Assembly: GCA_013368325.1 (NCBI GenBank)
Contig: JAACJK010000174.1
Coordinates: 248,001-312,000 of the forward strand
DNA from: Ephemerocybe angulata
Lineage: Eukaryota > Basidiomycota > Agaricomycetes > Agaricales > Psathyrellaceae
Length of the DNA: 64,000 nt
Reading direction: 5' to 3'
Shown: positions 1 through 10,370 of the stretch, piece by piece
How positions within the stretch are numbered: the stretch's first letter is position 1
Layout of the letters: each line of letters opens with the position of its first letter
Position numbers and translations under genes: made by a program
The notes under the pieces: generated by a model
What the model was told of the DNA's origin: nothing
Database searches by the model: none
What the model saw: only the letters and a program-made list of their open reading frames with translations

Positions 1-906
1 CGCATCGCCGTTCAGTATAGCGGTACGCCATACTCTACCAAGGGCGGAGTTTTCAGTTCCCGATTCTATACCTGACGTCTGCGGCATTAGAGAAGCCACA
101 GTGCAGTACCACCAAAGATGAGATCCATGGAACTGCGGATGGAACGACCCAGGAGGTCAAATTCAAGCTGGATGCAGGTGTCTCGCAGACCTCTACTTGG
201 ACAGTAACACGTACGTGCTGAACATTACCCAGAGAGCCTACCTGTTAACAGCTAATTTACCCATACATAGAATCCTCTTCGCTCACCACGGGGGCGAAGT
301 TTGGCGTCAGCGTTGGAATCCCAGACCTAGGGCTTGACGCCAGTGCAGAAACGTACTTTGAAACGACAATCACAGATGAACGGTCGTCATCGTACGTCCT
401 CTCCAGTGATAGTGAACCCTCCAAGGTGCCTAATATGATTCAATCCAGATTCTCTACCACCGGAAGTAGCATGCGTGGCTATGAGCTAACATACACCAAC
501 GAGCCTGGGAAAGAGTGCAAACTGACTGTACGTTTTCTAGAAGCATTTCTACTGGCGCAGATACGGAGAGCTGACTGAATACAAATATAGCTCGAAACCA
601 AGAGCTGTACAGCTGGGGCAAGTGGTCGCGCGCCCATCGTTGCCACAGGCGTCGTCTGGTTCAATTACGAAGATAAGCGGGCGCCGATTGGCCACCCCGA
701 GGACGGGGAACACTACAAGTGTACGTAGGATAACCTATCCACCTATCCTCAACATATCATTCACTAACGTGTGGTGTACCATAGACGCCGCCTTTATCGA
801 TTCCATCCTTACTCCGGAGGAGAGGACGTTATATACCGAGTTCCGCGGTCCCATAAACTCGCAGTCGAAGGCCTCGTATGCAACAAACTGCGTCGAGAAG
901 AAGTAG
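1..906 (+). CDS. aerolysin-like (ETX/MTX2-type) beta-pore-fold protein, 3' part, cut by window edge
   Basis: Only the C-terminal part of the gene is inside the window. Reading across introns at about 23-90, 211-270, 389-450, 535-594 and 720-784 keeps one open frame that stops at 904-906. All introns have GT...AG ends and most have GTACGT donors. The translation is rich in Ser and Thr and carries the stretch KFGVSVGIP followed by alternating small and acidic residues, as in the membrane-inserting strand region of aerolysin-like proteins. A VVWFNYED segment near the end resembles the closing strand of such domains. Fungal members of this family are lectin-like or defence proteins that form oligomeric pores. 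Whether this one has a lectin domain lies outside the window. Family assignment is by motif look only; another beta-rich extracellular protein is possible. No break was seen. Confidence 0.55.
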
Positions 907-1373
907 TCCACCCCTCCTTTGCCTGGCTAAAGTGGGGCTTGTTAATGGTCGTTATCTAATCAGCCCACGTTGGTGTTCCAATGCATGTCTGTACTGCAGA
1001 GAATGTCTCGCCTTCATGAATGTGCCGAGCGTCTGGTTGCGGATACAAAGGTCGTGTTGTGATTGTCCGCACACCCTAGTATTCCTCCTCGAATATCTCC
1101 AGCCCCTTTGCTCTATAAACCAGTTACTGCGGCTTAGAATGCTGCTGCGTGTATGAGGCCACAGGTCAAGATTTGACTGGGAGACTGAATCGGTCCCGGT
1201 CAGAGGGCCTGTTAGCGACTGCGCATGATTGTTAATACTCGTCTGAGTGGCATTCAGTCTCCCTGGATAGGGTATATTCTCGAGAGTATTTAAGGTCGAC
1301 ATGAAAGCTGGAATGCCATACATTCAAGGCACCCCGGACTCCAAACCATTCCACGTCTCGTACCCAGAATAGG
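907..1373. other. intergenic, nothing recognised
   Basis: This stretch lies between the aerolysin-like gene and the broken GST. Open frames here are short, overlap on both strands and show no motif. I see no RNA gene or repeat. Confidence 0.5.
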
Positions 1374-2181
1374 ATGATCACATTCTTCGACATCCCCTCC
1401 AAGCTCCCCAACAAAGTCTGGTCAGGCAACACCTGGCGAACACGCTTCATACTCTACAAAAATCTGCCATACACCACCCAATGAGTCGAATACTCCGACT
1501 TCGCCTCGACACTGCAGAAGCACAGAATCTCACCAATCGGCACCAGGCCCGACGGGAGCCCCATCTACAGCCTCCCCGCGATCCTGTACACTGGCGACGA
1601 GACGCACCAGGTGAAAGTAGCCCTGTCCGACTCCTTCGCCATCGCGGAGTACCTCGACAACGCGTATACAGACTCTCCGAGGGTTCTTCCAGAGGATCTC
1701 CGCGAGCGAGCTGAGCAGAGGACGTTCGCCGACACGTTCTGGGCATCTCGGATGCCCATGTTTGCCCTCGTCGTATTGGCGCTCTTCCCCATTATGAATG
1801 AAGCAAGTCGCGAGCTATTCTCGAAGTCCAGCGTCGTACCAATCAGCGGCAAATGGAAGGCTGAGCGCCTCGAGGATCCAGATATCGAAGGAGGAGCGCC
1901 ATTCGTTCTGGGCGGAAGTCAAGGACGGTCTAGACAGCCTTGATAGAAAGATCAGAGGCCCATGGTATACCGGAGAGGTTATCACGTTCGCAGACTCTGT
2001 CATTGGGGGGTATCTCTTCGGCGCGAGGACCGCCTTTGGGGAGAGGAGTGACGAATGGGGGGAGATATGCACCTGGAATCGACGGCGGTGGGCGACATTT
2101 ATAGGCGAATTAGAGGAGTACATGGTCGTTACCTGCCGAAGCTTCTCCACCAGAAACGGATGGTCTGTCCAATCGACATGA
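1374..2181 (+). pseudogene. glutathione S-transferase (fungal GST) pseudogene
   Basis: The frame from ATG 1374 begins ITFFDIPSKLP and continues through NTWRTRF and SPIYSLPAILY (thioredoxin-like N-terminal domain, glutathione-site region) and SDSFAIAEYLD, typical of fungal GSTs of the 'IPS..PxxxWSPNTWKTR' type. It is broken at least twice. A TGA at 1482-1484 stands where relatives usually have Trp (the Q-W-V-E-Y context). A one-base frameshift near 1870-1890 then moves the C-terminal helical domain (WAEVKDGLDSLD, GPWYTGEVITFADSVIGGYLFGA) into another frame. The last frame ends at about 2181. No GT...AG pair would remove either lesion. The reading is therefore a recent, still recognisable pseudogene; a sequencing error could explain one lesion but hardly both. 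Confidence 0.75.
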
Positions 2182-3755
2182 GCTACACGTGGCCTTGAAC
2201 CACTCATGAGGACTGGTTGAGGAGATTGGGTGAACAATCAACAAGAGACCACCGCAGAAAGGTGTAGGAGCTCGAGGTAGCGGGGGAGCGACAGAATGAG
2301 CAGCGGCGCGGGCCGACCTCGCGGAGACACCCATCCAGTCTCAAAGCACGACTGCAATCAGGGTGTACGAGGAAGCCCCCAGTAGAGAAAAGTAATATCC
2401 GGATGCGCATGATCACTAGTGGCCCGCCCATCGAGCCCATGAACCACGACGGAAACGCTCGAGAATCGAACTGAAGCCATGGACAAAACTTGTGGAAGGG
2501 ATAGGGGTTATCCAACCCAGGGAGGATCTGATAGCAGGATCGACTCCCGGTGAGGCCCTCCGTTTGCTCCTTGATCCCACGAACTGGAAGTCAAACTGCG
2601 CCACAGCCCAGCGCAGCCTCAAACAGCGGTGGATCCGTCAACTTTGCGTCAACTGGTAGAAATATGGGTCGAGTGAAAGGCACAGAAGAGATGAAACGCG
2701 GAGGGAGACCAGGAGAGTTCGCCGGGGGGCGCTATCAGGCAGTTCCAAGGAGGACAAGGAGTGGGCGCACAGATATACCCAATAGTCGTACCCCCCTATA
2801 GAGCCAAGGAATGTCTAGCGTAAAATGGGACGAAAAATGGGGTCCCAATCGAAAGGGTGAACGAATGACGAACGCTCACCTGCGGTACCAGCACCATTGC
2901 TTCGTGGAGTGGTAGTCCCCGCATTTCGAGCATCGCTTCAACCCAATTTCCACCTGACTGTGGAAGGCATATACTAGAGAGTAGCTGCTGTAAAAAGAGG
3001 TGAGATGAGCGTGTGCCGGGCGGGGGTTGGATGGCTGAGGATGGGGAGTTGAGGCTTGGTTGAGCCAACGATGGCGAACCGTCTCGATCCACCTCATCCC
3101 AGCGCATCGTCGTACATTGAGGGGGTGAACTGCGCCTATGGTCACTTGTAATCTGGTGATAAGCGCTAGGTGCTGTCGTCGTGCATGGTGTGGGCTAAAG
3201 AAAAGCGACGAGCCGCCAGGACGCCAGCTCGACCGGAGCTCAATTAGGTAACGATCACGGCAAATGCCGGCAGGCGCTTGGACCATGCTGGGACGATACG
3301 CGCGTGGACTTTACGCTCCATCTTTTGAGTCCACAAATACGTTCAACGCATCTTGGGTCGCATACTGAGGCACTGAGATAGACGACCCAGCATTATTCTC
3401 AGAGTTCGGTCCGACCACAGCGGTGCGCCATGTCTTTTTTCCTAGACGCCGCGCTAACTGGAGAACGAACATGCATCCTGACTCTTGACAAGGTCTAACT
3501 TGATAGGGAGCCGTCGCTTAATATCAATTTATACAGGCCGATAATCAGCTATGAAGCCTTCACCGCCCTGGAGTTTCTAAAGCTCGACTATCTGTGGCTC
3601 GAATGTGCATTCGATTTCCTAGCAAGGCTACAACAGTCCAAGCGCTGTTAACGCCTTCCCTGGCCCCGCCCCGATTCAAGGAAGGTTAGGTCTAGGTCAT
3701 CAATCAACTTCATATAACATAAGTCTGCTCAGGTGAGATATACAAGCATCATTAT
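2182..3755. other. intergenic, no supported gene
   Basis: Several open frames of 60-140 codons overlap on both strands, but none shows a motif, a sensible start or splice-consistent extension. A short + strand stretch at about 3549-3650 reads like a leucine-rich scrap of an F-box/LRR protein (ALEFLKLDYLWLE). It has no frame on either side and is not called. Confidence 0.4.
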
Positions 3756-5056
3756 CTACAACTGGCCATAGGGAAAGAGCTGCTCACACCCTGCGGCAGA
3801 GGGTGTTCCCAGGTAGATATACTCCAAGTTCAGGATAAGATTCCTTTTCAAGATGCCAGTCGGGTTGGGATAGAGCCCCTGCACCGTCCGGTTTACGAAG
3901 TTGGAGTAGACCCCACAGAAGTCTGCGATGGTGGCGGACGTCGGATCAGGAGTGTAGCTATTGACACCCGCTGTATTCTTTCCAGGCACAGTAGGATGGG
4001 CCATGAATATCTGGGCTGCGAGCTCGTTGCCGCCTACCGGTTGAGGTGCGCGGTAGAAGTCGGTGGGCATCTTGTAGTCCCTGAAGTACCCAAGTGCTGC
4101 GTCCATGTCGAGTTTTCGCTCCGTGCTGCGGCCATCGACGAGAGCGTCGATGATGAGGGCGGACTCGGAGTAGGCGGTGACACAGCGGGGGGCGACGAAG
4201 GTGAAGTTCGGGTTCGTGGCAATCGACCGTTGGATACTGTGCCATCGATACTCCGCAGCCACAGTGAGGTTGTAGTATCCTCCTCCAAATCTGTTACTGA
4301 AGTCCTTGAACTGTGATTGACAATTAGTGCCCTGCTTTCTACAGTCACGTTCGAAAGTGAGTGCGTACCTCCTCGAATAGTGTTTCATTGAAACTATGGT
4401 TATCACCAAAGGCCGCGTCCCCGCGTATAAGACTCGCGTCACCCTCAACTCCCAGTCCCGCTTGGCTCAATCCACCTGCAAGCGCGGGGGCTGGTGGACT
4501 TGGGCCAGTTTCCTCTGTCTTGCCACCAATGCTGATGAGGTTCGTGAGAAGATTCCCATCCGCTAGCATACCGGCGTATGTTACGAAGATAGCGGCCTTA
4601 TTCTCCATGTTGAAACCTGATTCCAATTCGAAACGTCTTAACTGGTGCATACGAGGAATATCAGATGATCGTGACATACCTTCTTGGACAGCGTTTATGA
4701 GCTGCACGGGGGTGACCACCCCATTCCTGGGCAGGTACTGTGTGGATATTAGCATACTATTACGCATTGGAAATGACTCGGAGACTCACGCCGTGCGATG
4801 CCAGCGTATTGAGCGCTGGACATGGGCCTCTTATGTCCCCGTCGCGTAGGGGCTGCCATGGATGGGCTGCGTCGTTGACCAGCTTCGTCCCGTCAGATAC
4901 CAGTGGACCCGGGGGCGGATCGGGGTACACATCGGTCGCGTCGTCCTGGCGCCCCGTTACTTGGGCAGCCTGCAGGTATTCTGGGAAGGCTGAGGTGGTA
5001 GAGAATGATGTCGCGAGTAGCGCGACTGTGAGTGTGAGGGATTTACTTGAGACCAT
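3756..5056 (-). CDS. unspecific (aromatic) peroxygenase, heme-thiolate, long-type UPO
   Basis: Exons on the minus strand are 5056-4790, 4737-4680, 4616-4369 and 4310-3756, giving 375 residues, close to the usual length of long (group II) UPOs. Residues 1-23 form a signal peptide. RGPCPALNTLA carries the heme-thiolate Cys79. EGDAS (Glu166-Gly167-Asp168, Ser170) is the Mg-binding motif. PRCVTAYSE gives the acid-base pair Arg233/Glu240, the Arg-Glu combination that marks long UPOs rather than the His-Glu short type. SNRFGGG and NLTVA are also conserved, with several N-glycosylation sequons. The enzyme should be secreted and use hydrogen peroxide to insert oxygen into aromatic and aliphatic C-H bonds (EC 1.11.2.1). 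The gene looks intact and all motifs are present. Confidence 0.92.
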
Positions 5057-5098
5057 TTTGCGTATTGCTTGGAATGGGGTACTCGAACAGTAATGTCG

Positions 5099-5106
5099 CT
5101 TTTATA
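5099..5106 (-). promoter_or_regulatory. TATA box of the peroxygenase gene
   Basis: TATAAAAG on the minus strand, 43-50 bp upstream of the peroxygenase ATG. The position fits a core promoter with a short 5' UTR. Confidence 0.6.
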
Positions 5107-6373
5107 CATACCTTCAGCCTGACTATGATCGCGAACTGGTTGATCATCCGCAGCGGTGCACATGAACAATTCGCCAATTCGAACTCTCCGAGACCGGTTG
5201 TCGAGAGCCGGATATTGACGCCTTGAGGGTGAGAGTCGAGTTGGTGTCTCTATATCTAGCCCGGGTTTGGGGGGGTTGTCGTAAGTCGAAGCACCGGTTC
5301 GCGAGCGCTTCAGCAAGAACAATAGTGAGCAATGTATGCTCGGCACACAAGGCTCCCCAGGAACCTCAGTAAATATATGTCGCCGATTCTTGAAACTACT
5401 TCCAGCAATGGCAGAGGTCTGTCTGCCACATTGGGGATTCTTACACCTAGTTACCCCAGAGTCGCGCTCGAAGCGCTCATGAGGTCCAACTGCATATTAA
5501 TAGGTTTACCACGGATCACTCGGGTACTTGACCCAATGCGTATACAGTCGTGGAAAACTGCCTGAAAGTTGAAACCCGAAAGTCTCAAACACGATGACCG
5601 GAGAGGCCATAGTGCCTATGGTGTTCCGGTAACAATGATTCAACCGAGTGACGATCATGCGGCTTGTTGACCAATGGCCGTGTTGCATTTACATACGACA
5701 TAGGCAACCATACCCCACGACTCACAACTGCTCAATTGGGATCAATGATACCCAAGGCGCACTCGCCCGAGACTCAAGACAGCATCTGGACACTAATACA
5801 CACACACATATCACACCAGAAATTCGCGACTATCCCAAAACTTCGTTCTCCTGTGACAACTCGAAGTACATATGATAGTGAGGCGCCCAGATACATAAGC
5901 AGCTGTGACGGCGCATACCCGCCCCTTCTGGCTGTTATGATTGGGTTGACACGTAGCTGGCTTGAGCGTAAGTGACACATTGGTGCTTTGACTGACCTCG
6001 GCGCTTATGCGACGCTTTGGCGCCCATCAGAATCCGTGGGATTCCCAGATAAAGGCAGTAATCCGCAAGAGCAGACGTGCGTTGTCATGGTTAAATTGGA
6101 TGCTTTGTACGATGAATTGCTCTTTTGCCGAGATGCCTTTCATAACAACAATAGGAAGTAGCGTGTGCGCCACCAAGCGCGGGCTTTGATCGCGCAATGT
6201 CCGATCATCAAGAGGCGCAGAGGGCCATGGTACACTAGACCCTGTGGCATTTTCAACGCCAAAAGCGTGGCATTGTCTGGCATTGTCTGGTCTCATGTCG
6301 AGAGAGCCTCCTTCACAGCTGAGTACCATGACGCTTTGTTCTTGACGGGTAACGTGACCCAGGGCCTTAGAGC
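5107..6373. other. intergenic, no supported gene
   Basis: No frame here carries a recognisable motif. A short tandem duplication (ggcattgtct, about 11 bp, two copies) lies near 6271-6292. The rest looks like plain intergenic DNA between the divergently oriented peroxygenase and gene A. Confidence 0.4.
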
Positions 6374-6380
6374 TATATAA
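6374..6380 (+). promoter_or_regulatory. TATA box of gene A
   Basis: TATATAA about 110 bp before the start codon of gene A, followed by pyrimidine-rich sequence, as in the other genes of this family. Confidence 0.5.
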
Positions 6381-6488
6381 CGACTCGGTCCCCTATGAGT
6401 TACTTTTAACACCCACTGCGCTTACTCCCATCTCTCCAACTTGAGAGACTTATAGCTTTCCCATTACAAATACCCCCCATATATCGAA

Positions 6489-7975
6489 ATGTCCAATATC
6501 CTTGTTGAAAACATCAAGGTTTCGAACGTCGGTCGCAACAAGCGATCCAGGTCCCCATCTCCAGTATGTGATATCACCAACTTCGTTCACTCACGATCAC
6601 TCTCAAACCTACCATTTCTCATAGGATAAGACCCTCGTCAAGCGATTCAAGCCCGTAGCCGAGGATATAGCTTTCATCCCCTTGATCGCTGAACCCGAGC
6701 AAGAAACGCCCGGGGAGGCCACAGCTGCTGACGGCGATGAAGGTGTGCTATCATTTGAGAAGCTCGAGCAGCGAGGCCGAGAGCAGGACAAGGATGCAGT
6801 CAAGGGAGCTTCACATACCACGACTGCCATTCGGAGCCCCGATGACAAATTGCTAACCACCAAAGCCACACGCCAGCGAAAGAACAAAAAGCCTATCGAG
6901 CGGAAACAAGAGCTTCTCGCCACAGTCGGCGTTCTCCTCGTGCATGGCAGTCATAGACATGTTGTTTGCATCCCCTGCGAATATCGTGCTATTTGTCTCG
7001 AGTACCGGGGCGAATACTACGCCTCCTACTATGAAAAGCATTGTAGAGACAGCGGTCATCGTGCGAACTACCAAAAGTGGGTAAAGGCTGGCGGGCATCT
7101 GAAGAGGAAAGAAGACGAACCCCGTTTTATGGCGCGTTTCGAGAAGCAAGTATGGAGCAATGAGAAGGGCAAACCAAGGATGTTGAGGAATAAGTATAAG
7201 ATTGTCAGGATGGTGAGTTCTTTTCAAATTCCTATGCTATTGGGCTATGACTAACATTCTTTCTTTCGTTCAGTCCGATGAAGAAGTCGATCTTTATCCG
7301 AGCCCGAATGAGGGCGCCTCAGAGCTCATAGCCTCTGGTCTCGGCGGGGGACTTACTTGTAATGAGGCCATCTCGGTATCCCCAGGTAACGATTCCACGC
7401 AAATAGCAGTCGAGGTGCGTCATGACGGTGCAGATTTCCAGTCCGCAACTCTTGTGGAGAGTTTCATAGACTCGGACGAAGGCGATTCTAACAAAGAAGA
7501 GAGTGCATGTGAAGATCCCTGTCGCATTATGTCTCATCCAACGAGCCCCCGTCTCGTGGTTCTTGTCGATGAGAACATTGGTAATAATGGCCGTGACACG
7601 GAGTATGAGCAAGGTGGGTGGATAACCCAGTCTCAGGAATCGAACATGAGTGATGACACTGGATATTCTTCCCCAGAAAGTGAGATGTCGGATTTCGAAC
7701 TTGAAGAGGGCGAGATTGCAGAGGAAGACATTATCCAAGGCACACAACACTTCGGCTCTCCCACGGTAGAACCTACAGATACCAGTTCCAAGCTTACCCT
7801 CACTGGGGGAGAAGAGGTCAAATCCGCGAAACAAATGGTTTCAGAGTGCGATCCCCCCTCTCCTAAGGCCTCTGCTGGTGATGACGTTGTCCGTCTCACC
7901 GAGAAAGAGCGTGATGCTATCTTCGGCCTTCTCAATGTTGCTGATATGGAAAGCCCTAGCGTCAGGCTTGATTAG
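6489..7975 (+). CDS. gene A: putative nuclear protein with a CX2C...HX5H finger and acidic tail
   Basis: Exons 6489-6563, 6625-7212 and 7274-7975 give 454 residues. All junctions keep phase and have GT...AG ends. The short first exon ends in an Arg/Ser patch (NKRSRSPSP). The middle exon has a basic stretch followed by a possible zinc finger: VCIPC, 20 residues, then H-CRDSG-H, next to a conserved LEYRGEYY block. The last exon is acidic and Ser-rich and ends with LTEKERDAIFGLLN. Gene D (22084-23510) has the same finger, the same basic-then-acidic order and an intron at a similar place after the finger, so they are paralogues. The LTEKERD...GLLN tail is also seen downstream of gene B. Function is unknown; a DNA- or RNA-binding nuclear role is inference from composition. 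Confidence 0.75.
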
Positions 7976-8005
7976 GAGGTTGTACACGATTATTATTTAT
8001 GGGGA

Positions 8006-8028
8006 GGTTGCGTCGGAAAGACGCAACC
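8006..8028 (+). other. 9-bp perfect hairpin just after the gene A stop
   Basis: GGTTGCGTC and GACGCAACC form nine perfect pairs around a GGAAA loop, 30 bp after the stop codon. The other repeat copy (about 17890-17912) keeps the hairpin with two changes, one leaving a G-T wobble and one a mismatch. It could be a 3' UTR RNA element or a DNA palindrome. Confidence 0.45.
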
Positions 8029-8348
8029 TAGTCGAATAATGACTTGACAAGTTTCAACTTTAGTCCATTTTCCTCTCCTTACGAATCTACCTCTCATATA
8101 TATACTATTTTATCCTGATTCTTTGAAGAATCAATGTACCAGTACAAGGCTACCCACTATGATTCCAACGAACTTGACATTCTCGCCGGCATGTCCGATT
8201 CCGAATCCGAAGGGAGGAGACAAAAGAACGATCACATGACTAAGTCGATATTCCTGAAATAGCGAGCCAGAGGCTCTGTGTATGGCTGTTTTGTCCAAAG
8301 GAAGTTCATTTCGCTTCCTTTGTGACTGGAACGCTGGTAGCCGAGCCC

Positions 8349-8354
8349 TATATA
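8349..8354 (+). promoter_or_regulatory. TATA box kept in front of the gene B pseudogene
   Basis: CCCTATATAATCC, aligned with CCCTATATAGG of the inverted copy that drives gene B. It lies about 136 bp before the pseudogene ATG. Confidence 0.4.
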
Positions 8355-8489
8355 ATCCACACAACTGTCGCACGCTTCTCCCCTTCGTTCCACTACCATT
8401 ACCATCCTGTGTTAGGTGCCACACCTCTCAGGATGATCATAGACCTTTGCATGCGACTATCACAACTTGACAAGTGGAAATTCGCCATC

Positions 8490-8975
8490 ATGAAGGGATT
8501 GGATCAGTCTAAGCACGTGGTGAGTCGTCTCTAGGTCTCAGTCGGCACTTGAGTCTCATCTCACCCCCGTATTACGTCAGAGACTCGCAATCACAGCAGC
8601 CACGGCCGCTGGAGAGCCAAGCACTAAGAGAATCAAGAACTTATTCATCGTCGGGTCGTTCTGCTCAAACCCACCTCCGAGATTCAAGATCACGCGGAGC
8701 AGGATATCGTGTCAGCTATCTGCCTCATTCAGCTGAGCGCATCCGAAGGACTCGAATCTCCTTTGGAGAGCGAGCACAGAGAGGAGAGCACCCCCAGCAG
8801 TTCTTCATGGTCGTAACAGGGCCGAGTTTACTGAAGGCACTGACTCAGGAAGAGCGTGATGTGGTTCTGGGCCCCTTGAAAGCGACCCATGGGCCGTTGT
8901 CGGTAAAGCGGGAGCGGTTTATAATTACATGGTTCCCGGAGTCAAGCGTCCGTAAACAGGTGCTTTGATTGGGAG
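8490..8975 (+). pseudogene. gene B pseudogene with internal deletion
   Basis: The start is homologous to gene B: M-K-G-L-D-Q-S-K-H-V, then an intron with a gtgagt donor and cag acceptor, then RLAITAATAAG. Soon afterwards the sequence jumps to the part that in gene B encodes LFKPTSEIQDYEPEDIVSA, here VLLKPTSEIQDHAEQDIVSA in a shifted frame, so about 700 bp are missing. The restored frame stops at TAA near 8817. Beyond it the relative of the KEERDAALGLL tail appears as QEERDVVLGPL in another frame. With the promoter and first intron intact it may still be transcribed, but it cannot encode the full protein. Confidence 0.75.
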
Positions 8976-9294
8976 CAAACCCCGAACTAGACTCCTCAAA
9001 ATGTTCATCGAATCTCCTGTAATCGATACACGACTAAACCATGTAGCTTCGCTCACCCCACCCAGATGATGCACCCCTGGGAAAGGCCGCTATAAATATA
9101 CAATCCTGAGTGCAGTGCCAATCCTTGAGCCTGCATGCGTGCGGTTCGGGTAAGTATCGTAAACCTTCATTTATATTTGAAGTCGCCTTTGCCACAGGAA
9201 CACAAAGTAGTATTGGAGAAGGATTCGGATAGGACAGGAGGGAAACCTGACCCTCGCCTCTTAAAACGCTACAGAAAGGGTATTCCACCACGCT
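8976..9294. other. intergenic, nothing recognised
   Basis: This lies between the gene B pseudogene and the 3' end of the first AA9 gene. I see no motif or repeat, only A/T-rich 3' flanking sequence. Confidence 0.4.
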
Positions 9295-10316
9295 TCAACC
9301 CTGCCAAATGCTGGAAGCGCCCGGCACCTTTATAATAAACAGACCATGAGATCGACCGCTTGTGAGGATAAAAGGTTCACTATATCTTACCTTCCAAGCC
9401 GTTACACTCGTATCGTGTAAGAAATCAATATCAAACGCAGGGTCTTTTTAAAAACGGTGAGCCTCATTCATGCCATACGATAAGGGTGACATACCGTTTG
9501 GCTTGATATATCCTGGGATTGACACAAGAGGGGACGGATTGCCAGCTCCTCCATTGGTCACCTCGATCTGAGCGCATGATACGTAAAACTGAGGAGCTGA
9601 GGGGTTGTGAATAGCGATGTGCTCAATTCTGAGTAGATACTAATATGGTCGCGTGAGTCAACGGAGCTCAAAAAGAAGTAATTCGATGCAAATACCTCTC
9701 CGGATGGAGTGGAACGAGGAATGGTAGCGAAGAGATCAGATTTGTGGCTGGCCGGCCATCCCGCAAAGCTGCCGAAATTCGAAGTCGCAGTTTGCTCGGA
9801 GATCTGTAATGTATTAAGGAGGTCAGATGGACTGTAAACGAGCGAGAAATCGGCCACCCGACCTTGAACCAATTCTCACCCTTGCCATCCCAAGTCTTCG
9901 CGGTTTGGCCAGGTGGTACTCTACCCAAATAGAAAGACAGGGGTCCTGGGTGCCAGATTGGCTCAGGCTTATCTCTGTCACTGAAAACGCTACGAAATCC
10001 GACATTGGCTCCCGCTTCGATGGCGACAGTAGTGTTTGAGAAACCGCGCGGAAGCCTGTTGCACGTAATGTCGGAGGAAGTGACATCTAAAACAGGGGTG
10101 TAGTCCAGGACGTAGCGGACTGCATCTCTATTGGCAACGGTGACATCGGGAGATCCAGTGAGCAAGTCGGCAAATATCCCTACGATGTGGGCGAGTTTGT
10201 TAGAGTTTGGGTTATAACATTTATAATCCAGAGAAAGGGGCTTATGGAGACACACAATGTGCAGATGCATGGCTGAGAAGTGCGATGGTGACCCCGAGGG
10301 ATAGAGCGATCTTCAT
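9295..10316 (-). CDS. AA9 lytic polysaccharide monooxygenase (canonical active site)
   Basis: Six exons on the minus strand: 10316-10256, 10179-9863, 9803-9696, 9639-9495, 9443-9391, 9327-9295; 238 residues. The signal peptide ends exactly before His20, which becomes the N-terminal histidine of the copper brace. The second copper His is His97 in WHPGP. The axial Tyr181 is in [12 protein letters not shown], with second-sphere His173 (RIEHIAIH) and Gln179. The C terminus [10 protein letters not shown] matches the usual PGP-x-x-W-x-G end, with no CBM1 module. AA9 enzymes are secreted and cleave cellulose or related glucans oxidatively using peroxide or O2 plus a reductant. One junction uses a weaker gtcggg donor. 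The neighbouring AA9 gene is divergent and has the same intron positions. Confidence 0.92.
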
Positions 10317-10362
10317 CTTGTAGACCTTGAAAAGTCGAGCACTCGCCAAAGAAAGCCGAATG

Positions 10363-10370
10363 TATTTATA
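10363..10370 (-). promoter_or_regulatory. TATA box of the first AA9 gene
   Basis: TATAAATA on the minus strand about 47-54 bp before the start codon. Confidence 0.55.

Larger units (their letters stand above)
7955..8975. repeat. inverted repeat copy 1 (3' end of gene A plus decayed gene B)
   Basis: From about 18 bp before the stop of gene A to about 8975 the + strand matches, with gaps, the minus strand of 16381-17975. Shared landmarks in order are: the stop and gattaggaggttgtacacg, a hairpin containing gacgcaacc, catgactaagtcgat, aggaagttcatttcgcttcc, a TATATA box, and the start of gene B with its first intron. Copy 1 lacks about 700 bp from the middle of gene B. Identity looks high in the promoter block and lower elsewhere. 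Confidence 0.85.

Noticed and set aside
4361..4849. 162-codon + strand frame
   Set aside because: It is antisense to the peroxygenase exons.
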